In this document: positions 1 through 8,291 of the stretch, piece by piece
Layout of the letters: each line of letters begins with the position of its first letter
Numbering within the stretch: the first letter of the stretch is position 1
DNA from: Roseibium salinum
Lineage (GTDB): Bacteria; Pseudomonadota; Alphaproteobacteria; Rhizobiales; Stappiaceae
Direction of reading: 5' to 3'
DNA: 64,000 bases
Assembly (NCBI RefSeq): GCF_026240905.1
Contig: NZ_JAPEVI010000002.1
Location: 124,001-188,000 of the forward strand
The notes under the pieces: model-generated
Databases searched by the model: none
The model's input: the letters and a program-made list of their open reading frames with translations, nothing else
Told to the model about the DNA's origin: nothing
Made by a program: the position numbers and the translations under genes

Positions 1-775
1 CGGGATCGCTGACATAGGTGACGGGCGCCTCCGGTGCAGGCGGGCGCGGCTTGAGGCGCAAGCCTTTCCGCCAGAGACGGGCGGCTTCCAGATATATGCC
101 TGCGGTTACCTTGACGGTCATCCATCCGGTGCGGGCCAGGGCGCGAAGCAGACTGCTGTCCGACAGTTCCTTTCGCTTGCCGTGAAACAACGCCTTGAGC
201 AAGGGACCGTGGACGTCTTTCAGCGTGATACCGACCGTCAGTTCCTCGCCGGGCGGGGTCACGCGGAAACCGTAGGTCCCCTCTGCCGTGTTGAAGGGGG
301 AGACGTAGAGCTCCTTGCGGCAGCTCTGGACAATCAGGTTGCTGCCGTTGGCAGGGCTCACGGGAATGACATAGGTCTTGCGCTCGCCGAAGGTGTTGTT
401 CACTTCATAAACCATCAGGCGGGGATGACCGCCCTCGTCGAACCCGAAATAGACCGTCAGCGGATTGAATGCGTAACCCAGGATCCGGGGATAGCAGAGC
501 ATCGCGAACCGGCAGACCTCGCGGCCTGCCGGCGTGACGGCCGCGAGGCGGGCGAGATAGTCGGGCAGGGGCGTTCCATCGCCGTGGTCGCGATCATGAA
601 TGCTGAACAGGTTGAAGCGGTTATAGGAAAAAAGTTTCAGCCTTTGACCTAGCTTTTCCAGATCGCCGCAATCGATCAGAACGGCGAACACCCGGTAGCG
701 GAGCTTATGCACGCACGGGCGCATCCGTGTGTGCATGACGGTGCCGTCATATATTGCTGCAGGATGTGTGGTCAT
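1..775 (-). CDS. DUF1365 family protein (3' end beyond the window)
   Basis: A reading frame stays open on the minus strand from an ATG at 775 to the window edge, about 258 codons, so the C-terminus is missing. The translation begins MTTHPAAIYDGTVMHTRMRP and carries DUF1365-like segments such as YNRFNLFSIH (about residue 50) and YAFNPLTVYFGFDE (about residue 105). The start overlaps the stop of the FAD oxidoreductase by ATGA, so the two are translationally coupled. The family function is unknown. DUF1365 genes usually sit with this oxidoreductase and a cyclopropane-fatty-acid synthase, and in Rhodobacter-type bacteria the set belongs to the RpoE/ChrR singlet-oxygen response. A role in modifying membrane lipids is inference from that context. 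Confidence 0.9.
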   Translation of the reverse strand, partial: MTTHPAAIYDGTVMHTRMRPCVHKLRYRVFAVLIDCGDLEKLGQRLKLFSYNRFNLFSIHDRDHGDGTPLPDYLARLAAVTPAGREVCRFAMLCYPRILGYAFNPLTVYFGFDEGGHPRLMVYEVNNTFGERKTYVIPVSPANGSNLIVQSCRKELYVSPFNTAEGTYGFRVTPPGEELTVGITLKDVHGPLLKALFHGKRKELSDSSLLRALARTGWMTVKVTAGIYLEAARLWRKGLRLKPRPPAPEAPVTYVSDP

Positions 776-2100
776 TCCGCTGCTTCTATTCTCGGCCGGT
801 TCAGGGCTGCGATCCGTCCGGACTGGTTGTCGACCTGCCATGGACGGCAGGCACCGCCAAGCTGCTCCCCAACCGCGAGCCCGCTTTGAAAGGCATCCTC
901 GTGAAAGCCGTAGCCGAAGTAGCTGCCGCAGAACCAGGTTCGTCGCGCGCCCTGCAGGGTCCACAGGTCATTTTGCGCTGCCATCGCCGCGGCATCGAAT
1001 ACGGGATGATCGTAGAGAAACTCGCCTTCGACCGCCTTGGGGTGAATTGCGTCGTAAGGATTGAGCGTCACGAAAAGATCGGTTCGCGTCTGCAGGTTTT
1101 GCAACCGGTTCATCCAGTATGTGACGCAGAGCCCGGTGTCGGCGCCCTTGTTCTTCTTGATGTAGTTCCAGCTCGACCAGAGCCGCTTGCGCCGCGGCAT
1201 CCAGCGGGAATCGCGGTGAAGAACGGCGCGGTTGCGCTGATAGGAGAAGCTGCCGAGGAGATTGGTCTCAGCCGCGTCCGGCCCTTCGAGCAGCCCGAGC
1301 GCCTGATCGGCATGTGTTGCGACGACGACATGATCAAAAGGCCGCAAAGCGCCGCGGTTGTCCGCCACATGGACATAGCCGGGATGGCGAACGATGCGGC
1401 TCGCGCCGGTTTCAAGCAGGATTTCGAACCCGCCGTCTTCAACCAACCGGTTTACATAGCTTCGGCTGCCGCCGCGAACGGACCGCCATTGCGGCCTGTT
1501 CTGGAACTGCAGCATGCCATGATTGGCATAGAAATCGATGAAGCTGCGCGCGGGAAATTCCAGCATTTCCGACATGGTGGTCGACCAGATCGCGGCCCCC
1601 ATGGGCAGAATATGGTTTTCGATGAAGGCGGGAGAAAAGCCTTCGCGGTCGAGGAACGTGCCGAGAGCGATTTCCGGAGACGTGGCCGCCGCCCGCTGCT
1701 GCGCCGTCCTGAAAAACCGGGAGATATCGTTCAGCAGTTTCCAATGGCTTGTTCGGGCGACGTTCCGGCGCTGTCCGAAAAATCCACCGAGCCCGGACCC
1801 GGCATATTCGTAGGCACCGCCGTTGGACGACAACGCGAAGCTCATTTCCGTTTTGTCGGTTTCGACGCCGAGATGGGCGAACAGGGCAACGAGATTGGGA
1901 TAGTTGCGCTCGTTGTAGACGATGAAGCCCGTATCCACCCCGACATTGCCTTCCGGCGTGGCCACATCGATCGTGTTGGCGTGGCCGCCCAGATGAGCGC
2001 CGGCTTCGTATAAGGTCACCTTGTGGTTTTTCGACAGCATCCAGGCAGCCGACAAGCCCGCAATACCGGAGCCGATAACCGCGATTTTCAAAGGATTCAT
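772..2100 (-). CDS. FAD/NAD(P)-binding oxidoreductase, DUF1365-associated
   Basis: 442 residues. The N-terminus has a dinucleotide-binding Rossmann fold (IAVIGSGIAGLSAAW, residues 6-20), the acidic end of the second strand (YEAG), and an amine-oxidase-like GGHANT segment near residue 38. The C-terminus has a flavin-closing GYGFHEDAFQSGLAVGEQL stretch. This matches the predicted NAD/FAD-binding protein family that accompanies DUF1365 and Cfa synthase genes; the substrate is unknown and may be a lipid. The gene is first in a minus-strand operon with DUF1365. Its ATG lies about 25 bp downstream of a TGATCC-N18-TAATTC promoter, which predicts control by an ECF sigma factor of the RpoE/ChrR group. 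The ribosome site is weak (GGGTT). Confidence 0.9.
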   Translation of the reverse strand: MNPLKIAVIGSGIAGLSAAWMLSKNHKVTLYEAGAHLGGHANTIDVATPEGNVGVDTGFIVYNERNYPNLVALFAHLGVETDKTEMSFALSSNGGAYEYAGSGLGGFFGQRRNVARTSHWKLLNDISRFFRTAQQRAAATSPEIALGTFLDREGFSPAFIENHILPMGAAIWSTTMSEMLEFPARSFIDFYANHGMLQFQNRPQWRSVRGGSRSYVNRLVEDGGFEILLETGASRIVRHPGYVHVADNRGALRPFDHVVVATHADQALGLLEGPDAAETNLLGSFSYQRNRAVLHRDSRWMPRRKRLWSSWNYIKKNKGADTGLCVTYWMNRLQNLQTRTDLFVTLNPYDAIHPKAVEGEFLYDHPVFDAAAMAAQNDLWTLQGARRTWFCGSYFGYGFHEDAFQSGLAVGEQLGGACRPWQVDNQSGRIAALNRPRIEAAE

Positions 2101-2126
2101 TGTATAACCCGCGTTGCGTTTGATCC

Positions 2127-2156
2127 GAATTACGCAGGCGGCGGGTTAGCGGATCA
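2127..2156 (-). promoter_or_regulatory. Candidate RpoE/ChrR-type sigma promoter for the FAD oxidoreductase operon
   Basis: On the minus strand TGATCC (2156-2151) is followed by exactly 18 bp and TAATTC (2132-2127). The Rhodobacter RpoE consensus is TGATCC-N18 followed by a TA-rich -10. The predicted transcript starts about 20 bp upstream of the ATG at 2100. Confidence 0.6.
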
Positions 2157-2199
2157 CTCCCGGCAACGTTCCTCGGCCAGTCCGGTCGAAACACAGCAG

Positions 2200-2229
2200 T
2201 GATCCGAAGCCCTGTGGCAGGCGTATTTG
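2200..2229 (+). promoter_or_regulatory. Candidate RpoE/ChrR-type sigma promoter for the DUF2177 gene
   Basis: TGATCC (2200-2205), then 18 bp, then TATTTG (2224-2229): the same architecture as the divergent promoter 45 bp away. Because the -10 covers 2224-2229, a translation start at 2227 is impossible for this transcript, which supports the ATG at 2257. Confidence 0.55.
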
Positions 2230-2256
2230 AAGTCGATAAACACGGCAGGAGTGATC

Positions 2257-2667
2257 ATGGCGAAGTACCTGATTGCATACGGCACCACGGCGTTCGTGTT
2301 CCTGGTGATCGATTTGATCTGGTTGTCCAAGGTGGCCAAGCAATTCTACCAGGACCAGCTGGGCGACATACTGCTGGAATCACCGCGGGTCCCGGCTGCC
2401 ATTGCCTTTTACGTCGTTTACATTGCAGGCATCGTCTTTTTCGCTGTCGCACCCGCGCTACGCTCGGATTCGATCGTCATCGCACTCCTCCACGGCGCCC
2501 TGTTCGGCTTCTTCGCCTATGCCACCTACGACCTGACGAACTACGCGACGTTGAAAAACTGGCCGCTTGTGGTGTCAGTCGCCGATATCGCCTGGGGAAC
2601 TTTCCTGACCGGCATCTCCGCCGCAGCCGGCTTTTGGGTCGCGCGGCTGCTTACGCAAACGGGCTAA
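2257..2667 (+). CDS. DUF2177 family membrane protein
   Basis: 136 residues with about four hydrophobic segments: near the N-terminus (YGTTAFVFLVIDLIWL), around 45-65, around 70-95 and near the C-terminus. The YATYDLTNYATLKNWP segment is typical of DUF2177. The start at 2257 has a CAGGAG ribosome site 5 bp upstream and lies about 20 bp after the predicted transcript start; an in-frame ATG at 2227 lies inside the -10 element. Function is unknown. DUF2177 genes recur next to DUF1365, FAD oxidoreductase and Cfa synthase genes, so a shared membrane or photo-oxidative stress role is likely but inferred. Confidence 0.88.
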   Translation: MAKYLIAYGTTAFVFLVIDLIWLSKVAKQFYQDQLGDILLESPRVPAAIAFYVVYIAGIVFFAVAPALRSDSIVIALLHGALFGFFAYATYDLTNYATLKNWPLVVSVADIAWGTFLTGISAAAGFWVARLLTQTG

Positions 2668-2835
2668 GACACGGTGGATTCGTTGCGGCAGCGAGCTATT
2701 GCAGGCGTCGACTCGCTTGCATGGAGGGGCTCAGATCATCTCCTGTATTCGAAAGATCGGGAAAGGCTTCCTTTGTCACGATTCACCGGGACAATGAACC
2801 CGCATTGATGCGGCGATGCAACCCAGAGGGCAGCA

Positions 2836-3897
2836 TCACAGGGCTTTCCGGTCCAGAATCGCCGGCGCTGTCACGGAGTTGCGCTCCACCAGAGGGCACT
2901 CCACCTTGATATGTCCGGGACCTGCCTGACGTCCGTTGGCGTTGTCGAGCAGCAATTCGAAAGCGATTTCACCCATTTCGTAATGCGGCAGAACCAGTGT
3001 CGAGAGGGGAGGATGCATGCTTTCGGAAATTTCGCGGTTGTCGAAGCCGATGACCGCGATGTCTTCGGGAACCCGCAGCCCCCGCTCTTTCAGCGCATCA
3101 TAGCACCCGAGCGCCATCAGATCGTTGGCACAGAAGATTGCATCGGGGGGATTGTCGAGATCCAGAAGGGCGTGGGTGTGTTGGTATCCCGACAACGGTT
3201 CCCAGTTGCCGGGCTTCACAAGGGCACTGTCGAAAGGGATGTCATTGCTCGAAAGCGCCTGCCGGTACCCCTTGAGCCGGTCGCGTGAGGCATCCACGCC
3301 CTGCTGGCCGTTGATAAGTCCGATGCGGCGGTAGCCGGCCTGGATCAGGTGGTCCGTCGCAGTGCGCCCGCCCAGAACGTCGCCGGGCAGGACCGAGGGC
3401 AAGGCCCGGTCACCGTCATAGCAGTTCAGAAGGATGGTGTGCCGGTCTTCCAATGCGGGCACGAGGTCAACGCGCCGCGTCAGGATCGTTCCGTAGATAA
3501 AACCCAGCAGGGGCAGGCGGCTCATCTGGCTGACGATCATCTGCTCGGTGTCCCGGTCTCCATGGCTGACCGCGAGACTGACGTGAATGCCGAATTCATA
3601 GGCTTTATCCCTGGCGCCCTCGAACGCGAGCGCCATCCAGGGATCGGTGGTGATCTCGTCGGCGATGAACACGACGTTCGATCGGTCTTCGGGCACTGCC
3701 CTGGATCCGCGGCGAACGAGCGTGTACCCGAGCTCCCGGGCCGCATCATGGACCCGCTTCTTCGTCGCGTCGCTCAGCTTGGCACCGGGGCTGCCGTTCA
3801 GGACGAGAGAAACCGTTGCCTGCGAAACGCCGGCCATGGCCGCAACATCCATCATGGTTGGACGTCTATCTATGCTGAGCCGGCGTTTTTTCGTCAT
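2836..3897 (-). CDS. LacI-family transcriptional regulator
   Basis: 353 residues, the usual LacI length. The N-terminal helix-turn-helix is MMDVAAMAGVSQATVSLVLNG (residues 15-35), followed by a hinge and a periplasmic-binding-protein-like effector domain ending in typical PEDIAVIGFDN and a C-terminal MGEIAFELLLDN helix. It is the last gene after the ABC permease at 4040, on the same strand with a 142-bp gap, so it is probably the local regulator of the two ribose-type importers. The likely effector is a sugar or sugar derivative, not identifiable from sequence. The preceding gap has a GAACCGGCG direct repeat but no clear operator. Confidence 0.93.
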   Translation of the reverse strand: MTKKRRLSIDRRPTMMDVAAMAGVSQATVSLVLNGSPGAKLSDATKKRVHDAARELGYTLVRRGSRAVPEDRSNVVFIADEITTDPWMALAFEGARDKAYEFGIHVSLAVSHGDRDTEQMIVSQMSRLPLLGFIYGTILTRRVDLVPALEDRHTILLNCYDGDRALPSVLPGDVLGGRTATDHLIQAGYRRIGLINGQQGVDASRDRLKGYRQALSSNDIPFDSALVKPGNWEPLSGYQHTHALLDLDNPPDAIFCANDLMALGCYDALKERGLRVPEDIAVIGFDNREISESMHPPLSTLVLPHYEMGEIAFELLLDNANGRQAGPGHIKVECPLVERNSVTAPAILDRKAL

Positions 3898-4039
3898 CTT
3901 CTTTCTGATTTCCTCATCATTGGCACATTCGCCTTTTGAACCGGCGCCACCTGAACCGGCGAATGACTATCGGGAACGAAAGGTAAAATCAACGTTCTGC
4001 GCGCCGGGTACCAGGCAGGCATTTGTTTCTCCTCATACT

Positions 4040-5035
4040 TTAGTCGAGCGTGCGCAGATTGCGGATGCGGTCGAAAGCGACCGCGATGATGATGAAGGAG
4101 CCGATGAACATGCCCTGCCAGAACGTGGAAATACCGAGCAGAATTAGCGAGTTCCGTATCACTTCTATCAGGAGAGCACCGATGACGGCGCCAAGTGCCG
4201 TTCCTTCGCCGCCCGCAAGGTTGGCTCCGCCGATAACGGCGGCGGCAATCACCGTGAGCTCCATCGCCTGACCAAGATTTGTCGTCACACTGCCAAGCCA
4301 GCCGGCCATGAGAATGCCCGCGACGCCTGCGGTCAGTGCTGAAAACATGTAGATCGACACTTTGATTCGCTTTACGGGAATACCGGTCAGCGTCGCCGCC
4401 TGCTCGTTGCCGCCGATCGCGAACACGTACTGGCCCCACCTGGTCCAACGGAAAACGACGCTCATGACGATCGTCAGAAGACCGAGCGCATAGATGGGAT
4501 GGGGCAGCCCAAGGGTCGAACCGCCTCCAAGCCAAAGCAGAACGTCATGATCGGGACCGAACTCCCAGATCATCTTGTTGTCCGACAGCACCATGGCCAG
4601 CGACCTGGCCGCCGACAGCATACCGAGCGTCACGACAAAAGGCGGCATCCCCACATAGGCGATCAAGGCGCCGTTGAGCAGCCCGACCGCGGCCGCCGCG
4701 GCCAGTGCGAGCAGCGCGGACAACCAGAATGGATTTCCCGCCGCCATCAGAACGCTGATGACCATTGCCGCGAGCACCACCGTCGACCCCACGGACAGGT
4801 CTATTCCGCCGGAGGCTATGACGGTCGTCATGCCGATGGCAATCAGTCCGACAAAGGCAAAGTTGCGTGTCACGTTGAACAGATTCCGCTGGGTCGCAAA
4901 GGAATCCGTCATCAGGGACAGGGCCACGCAGGCCAGGACGGCCGCAAGGAACACCCAGAACACCTGGGCATTGAGCAGCCTGTTCAAAGATGAATGGTGC
5001 TGGCTGTGACCGATGGCTTGTTCAAGGGTTGTCAT
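4040..5035 (-). CDS. Ribose-type ABC transporter permease (RbsC/FrcC family)
   Basis: 331 residues with 8-10 hydrophobic segments, including the family signature SGGIDLSVGSTVVLAAM near residue 85 and ELTVIAAAVIGGANLAGGEGT near residue 270. It forms the membrane channel of a CUT2-type importer. The ATG at 5035 follows GGGAGGAACAGCCA, so the TTG 18 bp upstream is not needed. It lies 14 bp after the ATPase gene stop, forming an ATPase-permease pair. The matching binding protein is probably encoded divergently at 6978 or 8292. Confidence 0.92.
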   Translation of the reverse strand: MTTLEQAIGHSQHHSSLNRLLNAQVFWVFLAAVLACVALSLMTDSFATQRNLFNVTRNFAFVGLIAIGMTTVIASGGIDLSVGSTVVLAAMVISVLMAAGNPFWLSALLALAAAAAVGLLNGALIAYVGMPPFVVTLGMLSAARSLAMVLSDNKMIWEFGPDHDVLLWLGGGSTLGLPHPIYALGLLTIVMSVVFRWTRWGQYVFAIGGNEQAATLTGIPVKRIKVSIYMFSALTAGVAGILMAGWLGSVTTNLGQAMELTVIAAAVIGGANLAGGEGTALGAVIGALLIEVIRNSLILLGISTFWQGMFIGSFIIIAVAFDRIRNLRTLD

Positions 5036-5049
5036 TGGCTGTTCCTCCC

Positions 5050-5790
5050 TCAAGCCGTTTCTATGGCGCCGGTTATCAGACCGGTGACTTCTTCCGGCGA
5101 ACTCTCGTTCGCCGCCTTGCAGGCAACAAGCCTGCCTCTGCGCAATACCGCAATCCGGCTGCTGACGGCAAAGACATCCGGCATACGGTGACTGATGAGC
5201 ACGACGCTGATCCCCTGATCGCTCAGACGGTGGATCAGATCGAGAACCTCTGCGACCTGGCGCACCGAAATGGCGGCGGTCGGTTCATCCATCAGGACGA
5301 TCTTGGCGTTGGACAGCAGCGTCCTGGCGATCGCCACCGCCTGGCGCTGTCCGCCGGACATCCGCCTGACGAGATCGCGGGGCCGGGTTTCGGACTTCAG
5401 CGTGGCAAACAGCTCCGCGGAACGCCGATGCATGGTTGCATAGTCCAGCAGGCGAAGGCCGCCGTAGGACCGTTGCGGTTCGCGGCCGAGAAACACGTTG
5501 GATGCCGCCGACAGGTTATCGCACAGCGCAAGATCCTGATAGACGACCTCGATGCCCGCCTGCTGCGCATCGAGCGGTTTGTGGAAATTCACCGTCACGT
5601 CATCTATGGAGATCGAGCCCCGCGACGGCCCGAAATTCCCGGCAACGATTTTCACCAGCGTGGATTTCCCCGCACCGTTATCGCCCATGAGCCCCAGCAC
5701 TTCACCTGGGGCAACTTCAAGCGACACCTCGTTCAGTGCCTGGATGGCCCCAAAGTTCTTTGAGATTCCGGTTAGCCTAAGTCTCGACAT
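5050..5790 (-). CDS. Ribose-type ABC transporter ATP-binding protein, single domain
   Basis: 246 residues with one nucleotide-binding domain: Walker A GDNGAGKST near residue 37, ABC signature MSGGQRQ near 140, Walker B LMDEPTA, and H-loop LISHRMPDV. Most CUT2 ATPases are about 500 residues with two domains; this is the short FrcA type, so two copies should assemble per transporter. The start at 5790 follows GGGGAGGAAACGATCG; upstream in-frame codons lack a ribosome site. First gene of a minus-strand operon with the permease; its promoter region is shared with the divergent epimerase and contains an AT-rich dyad. Confidence 0.92.
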   Translation of the reverse strand: MSRLRLTGISKNFGAIQALNEVSLEVAPGEVLGLMGDNGAGKSTLVKIVAGNFGPSRGSISIDDVTVNFHKPLDAQQAGIEVVYQDLALCDNLSAASNVFLGREPQRSYGGLRLLDYATMHRRSAELFATLKSETRPRDLVRRMSGGQRQAVAIARTLLSNAKIVLMDEPTAAISVRQVAEVLDLIHRLSDQGISVVLISHRMPDVFAVSSRIAVLRRGRLVACKAANESSPEEVTGLITGAIETA

Positions 5791-5912
5791 TCGATCGTTT
5801 CCTCCCCGCCGGCCCGATGCGCCGGTTTGCGCTTCCCGAGCCGCGCCACACGTGTTTCGACGCTGACCCACTGCGCATGAGACATGCTCGCGCGCTGTTT
5901 TTCAACGCTTGA

Positions 5913-5929
5913 CTAATTAATATTAGTAA
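5913..5929 (-). promoter_or_regulatory. Candidate operator, AT-rich motif shared with 8214-8230
   Basis: Read on the minus strand the site is TTACTAATATTAATTAG; 14 of 17 positions match the site at 8214-8230. It contains CTAAT-N4-ATTAG arms. It lies between the divergent ATPase (5790) and epimerase (5960) genes, in a short strongly AT-rich stretch unlike the flanking GC-rich DNA. The LacI-family protein encoded at 2836 is the obvious candidate ligand; this is inference. Confidence 0.45.
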
Positions 5930-5959
5930 ATATTATTTAATAAAAGCAAGGGAGGAATG

Positions 5960-6940
5960 ATGAAGCTTCTGATAACCGGTGCCACGGGGAAGGTGGGACA
6001 GAATTTTCTGCCGGAGTTTCTCTCCTCGGAGACGTTCCGGGACTGGTGCGTCGTGGCCCTCTGCAACAACCGGGTGATCGAGCCTCGTGAGCGTGTGGAG
6101 ATCATCCAGGGATCGATAGCCGACCCGTCCACCGTTGCTCGCGCCATGGCCGGTGTTACGCATGTTCTCCACATGGCGGCCGTAAAGGAATCTCCGGATC
6201 TTGCCATCGATGTGTCGATCAAGGGGATGTTCCTTCTCCTCGAGCAGTTTCGGCAGCTTCAAGGCGCAAAGCAGTTCGTCTTGATCAGTGGCGATTGTTC
6301 GGTAGGACACGCATTTCAGCCGTATCCCGGGCCGGTGACGGAAAACTCCGAACGCAAGGCCTATCCGGGGTGCTACGCGCTGACCAAGGTTCTGGAAGAA
6401 GTGATGCTGGAACAGTACCGGTTTCAGTACGGGCTGAACGGATGCACTCTGCGCGCGCCCTGGATCATGGAAAAGGACGACTTCAGGTACGCGCTGGCCT
6501 TCGGCCGCGAGCAGTTCGGCGGACCCTTGTGGACGGACTTTCTGACGCCGGATGATGTCCATACATATGCCAGCGGCAAATACGTGCCCCTGTTGCTCGA
6601 TCGGCAGGGAGGCCCGCTCAAGCGGAACTTCGTACACGTCAGCGATCTCGTGGCGGCGGCCCTGGCGGCGCTCGACAATCCGAAGGCCACCGGCGAGCTC
6701 TTCAACATCTCAATGAACGAGCCGGTCGACTACCGGCAGGCAGCCCAATACCTGGCAGACACCCGATCTTACGAGATCGCAGAAATCCCGACGCCGCTCC
6801 ATAGCAACTGGCTCGACAACACCAAGGCGCGCCTGATGCTCGACTGGGACCCGTCGGTAGACCTCGAGGCCCTGATCGAAGGCGCCTGGAATTACAGAAG
6901 GGATGCAAAAGATCCCCGCAAAATCTGGTACCCGGGGTAG
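5960..6940 (+). CDS. NAD-dependent epimerase/dehydratase (extended SDR)
   Basis: 326 residues. The N-terminal nucleotide-binding motif is GATGKVG (about residues 7-13), and the catalytic pair is YALTK near residue 138, both diagnostic of extended short-chain dehydrogenases acting on sugars or nucleotide sugars. The substrate is not clear. Two adjacent ATGs (5957 and 5960) follow GGGAGG at 5950-5955; the second has the more reasonable 4-bp spacing. The gene heads a plus-strand unit with the binding protein 37 bp downstream, so it probably acts on the imported sugar or a derivative, under the LacI regulator. Confidence 0.88.
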   Translation: MKLLITGATGKVGQNFLPEFLSSETFRDWCVVALCNNRVIEPRERVEIIQGSIADPSTVARAMAGVTHVLHMAAVKESPDLAIDVSIKGMFLLLEQFRQLQGAKQFVLISGDCSVGHAFQPYPGPVTENSERKAYPGCYALTKVLEEVMLEQYRFQYGLNGCTLRAPWIMEKDDFRYALAFGREQFGGPLWTDFLTPDDVHTYASGKYVPLLLDRQGGPLKRNFVHVSDLVAAALAALDNPKATGELFNISMNEPVDYRQAAQYLADTRSYEIAEIPTPLHSNWLDNTKARLMLDWDPSVDLEALIEGAWNYRRDAKDPRKIWYPG

Positions 6941-6977
6941 GTCGCTCCGGGACCTGGAACAGAAGGGAGTGACACGC

Positions 6978-7970
6978 ATGAGACACAAATTACTGATGCT
7001 GGGAACCGCGGTCGTAATGGCTTTGCAGATCGGTTCCGGCCAGGCTCAAGACAAGAAGACCCTCGCCATTGTCGTCAAAGGACTCGATAACCCATTCTTT
7101 GAACAGATCAATCTGGGCTGCAAGAAATGGATGTCCGAGAACGCGGACAGTGAATATGAGTGCCTTTACACCGGTCCGGCGTCTTCTGCCGACGAGGCCG
7201 GCGAAGTCCAGATCGTCGATGATCTTCTCACCCGCGGCGTTGCCGCCATCGCGATCTCGCCCTCCAATGCTCCGGCCATGGCCAACCGCATCCGGCAGAT
7301 TTCTCCGAGCGTACCGGTCATGACGATCGACGCGGATTTCCTGGAAGAAGACCGCGACCTTCGTGCCACCTATCTGGGGACGGACAACTATCTCATGGGT
7401 GTCAAGATGGCCGAGGAGGCGGCCAAATTGAAGCCGGACGGCGGTAGCGTCTGCCTGCAACTGGGCAATGTGGCGGCCGACAACATCAATGCACGGGCGC
7501 AGGGTTTCCGTGACACCGCCGGCGGTGAAAAGGGGATCGATCGTCTGGCCGGGCAGGGCGGATGGACCGAAATCGACGGATGCCCCGTCTTCACCAACGA
7601 CCAGGCGGACCTGGCGAACCAGCAGATGGCCGATACGTTCATCGCCAATCCTGACCTGGACGCATTCATTCTGGTCGGTGGCTGGGCCCAGTTCGCGCCG
7701 CAGGCCTATACCCAGGTGACCGATCAGGTCATGGACAAACTGAAATCCAGTGAACTGATCATCGTCGCGGGCGACACTCTGCCGCCTCAAACGAAGGCGT
7801 TTCGCGAAGGCAGAAGCCATGCGCAGGTTGGACAACGACCCTTCGAAATGGGCTATCGCGCACCTGACGTGATGATTCAGCTCATCAACGGCGAAAGCGT
7901 GGACGACCCGCTCTATACGGGACTGGACGTTTGTAACCAGGAAGATCCGGGTTTCTGCGCAGACAATTAA
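6978..7970 (+). CDS. Ribose-type ABC transporter substrate-binding protein (first)
   Basis: 330 residues. A Sec signal peptide covers about residues 1-23 (cleavage after GQA), followed by a periplasmic-binding domain of the RbsB type with KGLDNPFFEQINLGCKKWM and ISPSNAPAMANRI segments. Several cysteines in the mature part (including near the C-terminus, VCNQEDPGFCADN) suggest disulfides in the periplasm. The ATG at 6978 follows AAGGGAGTGACACGC. It follows the epimerase by 37 bp and is closed by a strong intrinsic terminator, so epimerase and binding protein form one unit that probably feeds the short-ATPase importer encoded divergently. Confidence 0.92.
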   Translation: MRHKLLMLGTAVVMALQIGSGQAQDKKTLAIVVKGLDNPFFEQINLGCKKWMSENADSEYECLYTGPASSADEAGEVQIVDDLLTRGVAAIAISPSNAPAMANRIRQISPSVPVMTIDADFLEEDRDLRATYLGTDNYLMGVKMAEEAAKLKPDGGSVCLQLGNVAADNINARAQGFRDTAGGEKGIDRLAGQGGWTEIDGCPVFTNDQADLANQQMADTFIANPDLDAFILVGGWAQFAPQAYTQVTDQVMDKLKSSELIIVAGDTLPPQTKAFREGRSHAQVGQRPFEMGYRAPDVMIQLINGESVDDPLYTGLDVCNQEDPGFCADN

Positions 7971-7982
7971 GCAGCCTCTCCT

Positions 7983-8023
7983 GGGCCGTCGAACTGACGC
8001 ATTGGTTCGACGGCTCCTTTTTT
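7983..8023 (+). terminator. Rho-independent terminator
   Basis: GCCGTCGAAC (7985-7994) pairs with GTTCGACGGC (8005-8014) around a 10-base loop, extended by two pairs, and is followed by CCTTTTTT (T run 8018-8023). It lies 13 bp after the stop of the first binding protein. This is the clearest intrinsic terminator in the window. Confidence 0.88.
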
Positions 8024-8213
8024 GACGAATTGGCAACGGGCGGCACGCGATTATGCCTGCCCATTCAGCCGGACGCCGCTGGTCCGCAGTTCGAAAGTCT
8101 CCGCGGTCGGGCGTGTCAAGCACGCTTAACGCAAGCACCCCTGAAGCAGCCGCCCAGGCAGAGCCGGGCAACCCTATCTTCGCACCCGTTCCCGTCGGAT
8201 CGGGAATTAATGC

Positions 8214-8243
8214 TTGCTAATATTTATTAATAATATTATTAAT
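8214..8243 (+). promoter_or_regulatory. Candidate operator: shared AT-rich motif plus 18-bp palindrome
   Basis: TTGCTAATATTTATTAA (8214-8230) matches the site at 5913-5929 in 14 of 17 positions and runs into a perfect 18-bp palindrome, ATTAATAATATTATTAAT (8226-8243). It lies about 50 bp upstream of the second binding protein. Together with the terminator at 7983-8023 it accounts for the 320-bp gap between the two binding-protein genes. Confidence 0.5.
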
Positions 8244-8291
8244 GATACTGTTCAGAGTGACGCTTCGTTACTCGAAGACAGGGAGGAAAAA

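Noticed and set aside
754..2013. A 419-codon plus-strand frame opposite the FAD oxidoreductase.
   Set aside because: The minus-strand frame has clear FAD-binding motifs and a promoter; the plus-strand frame has none and is a shadow.
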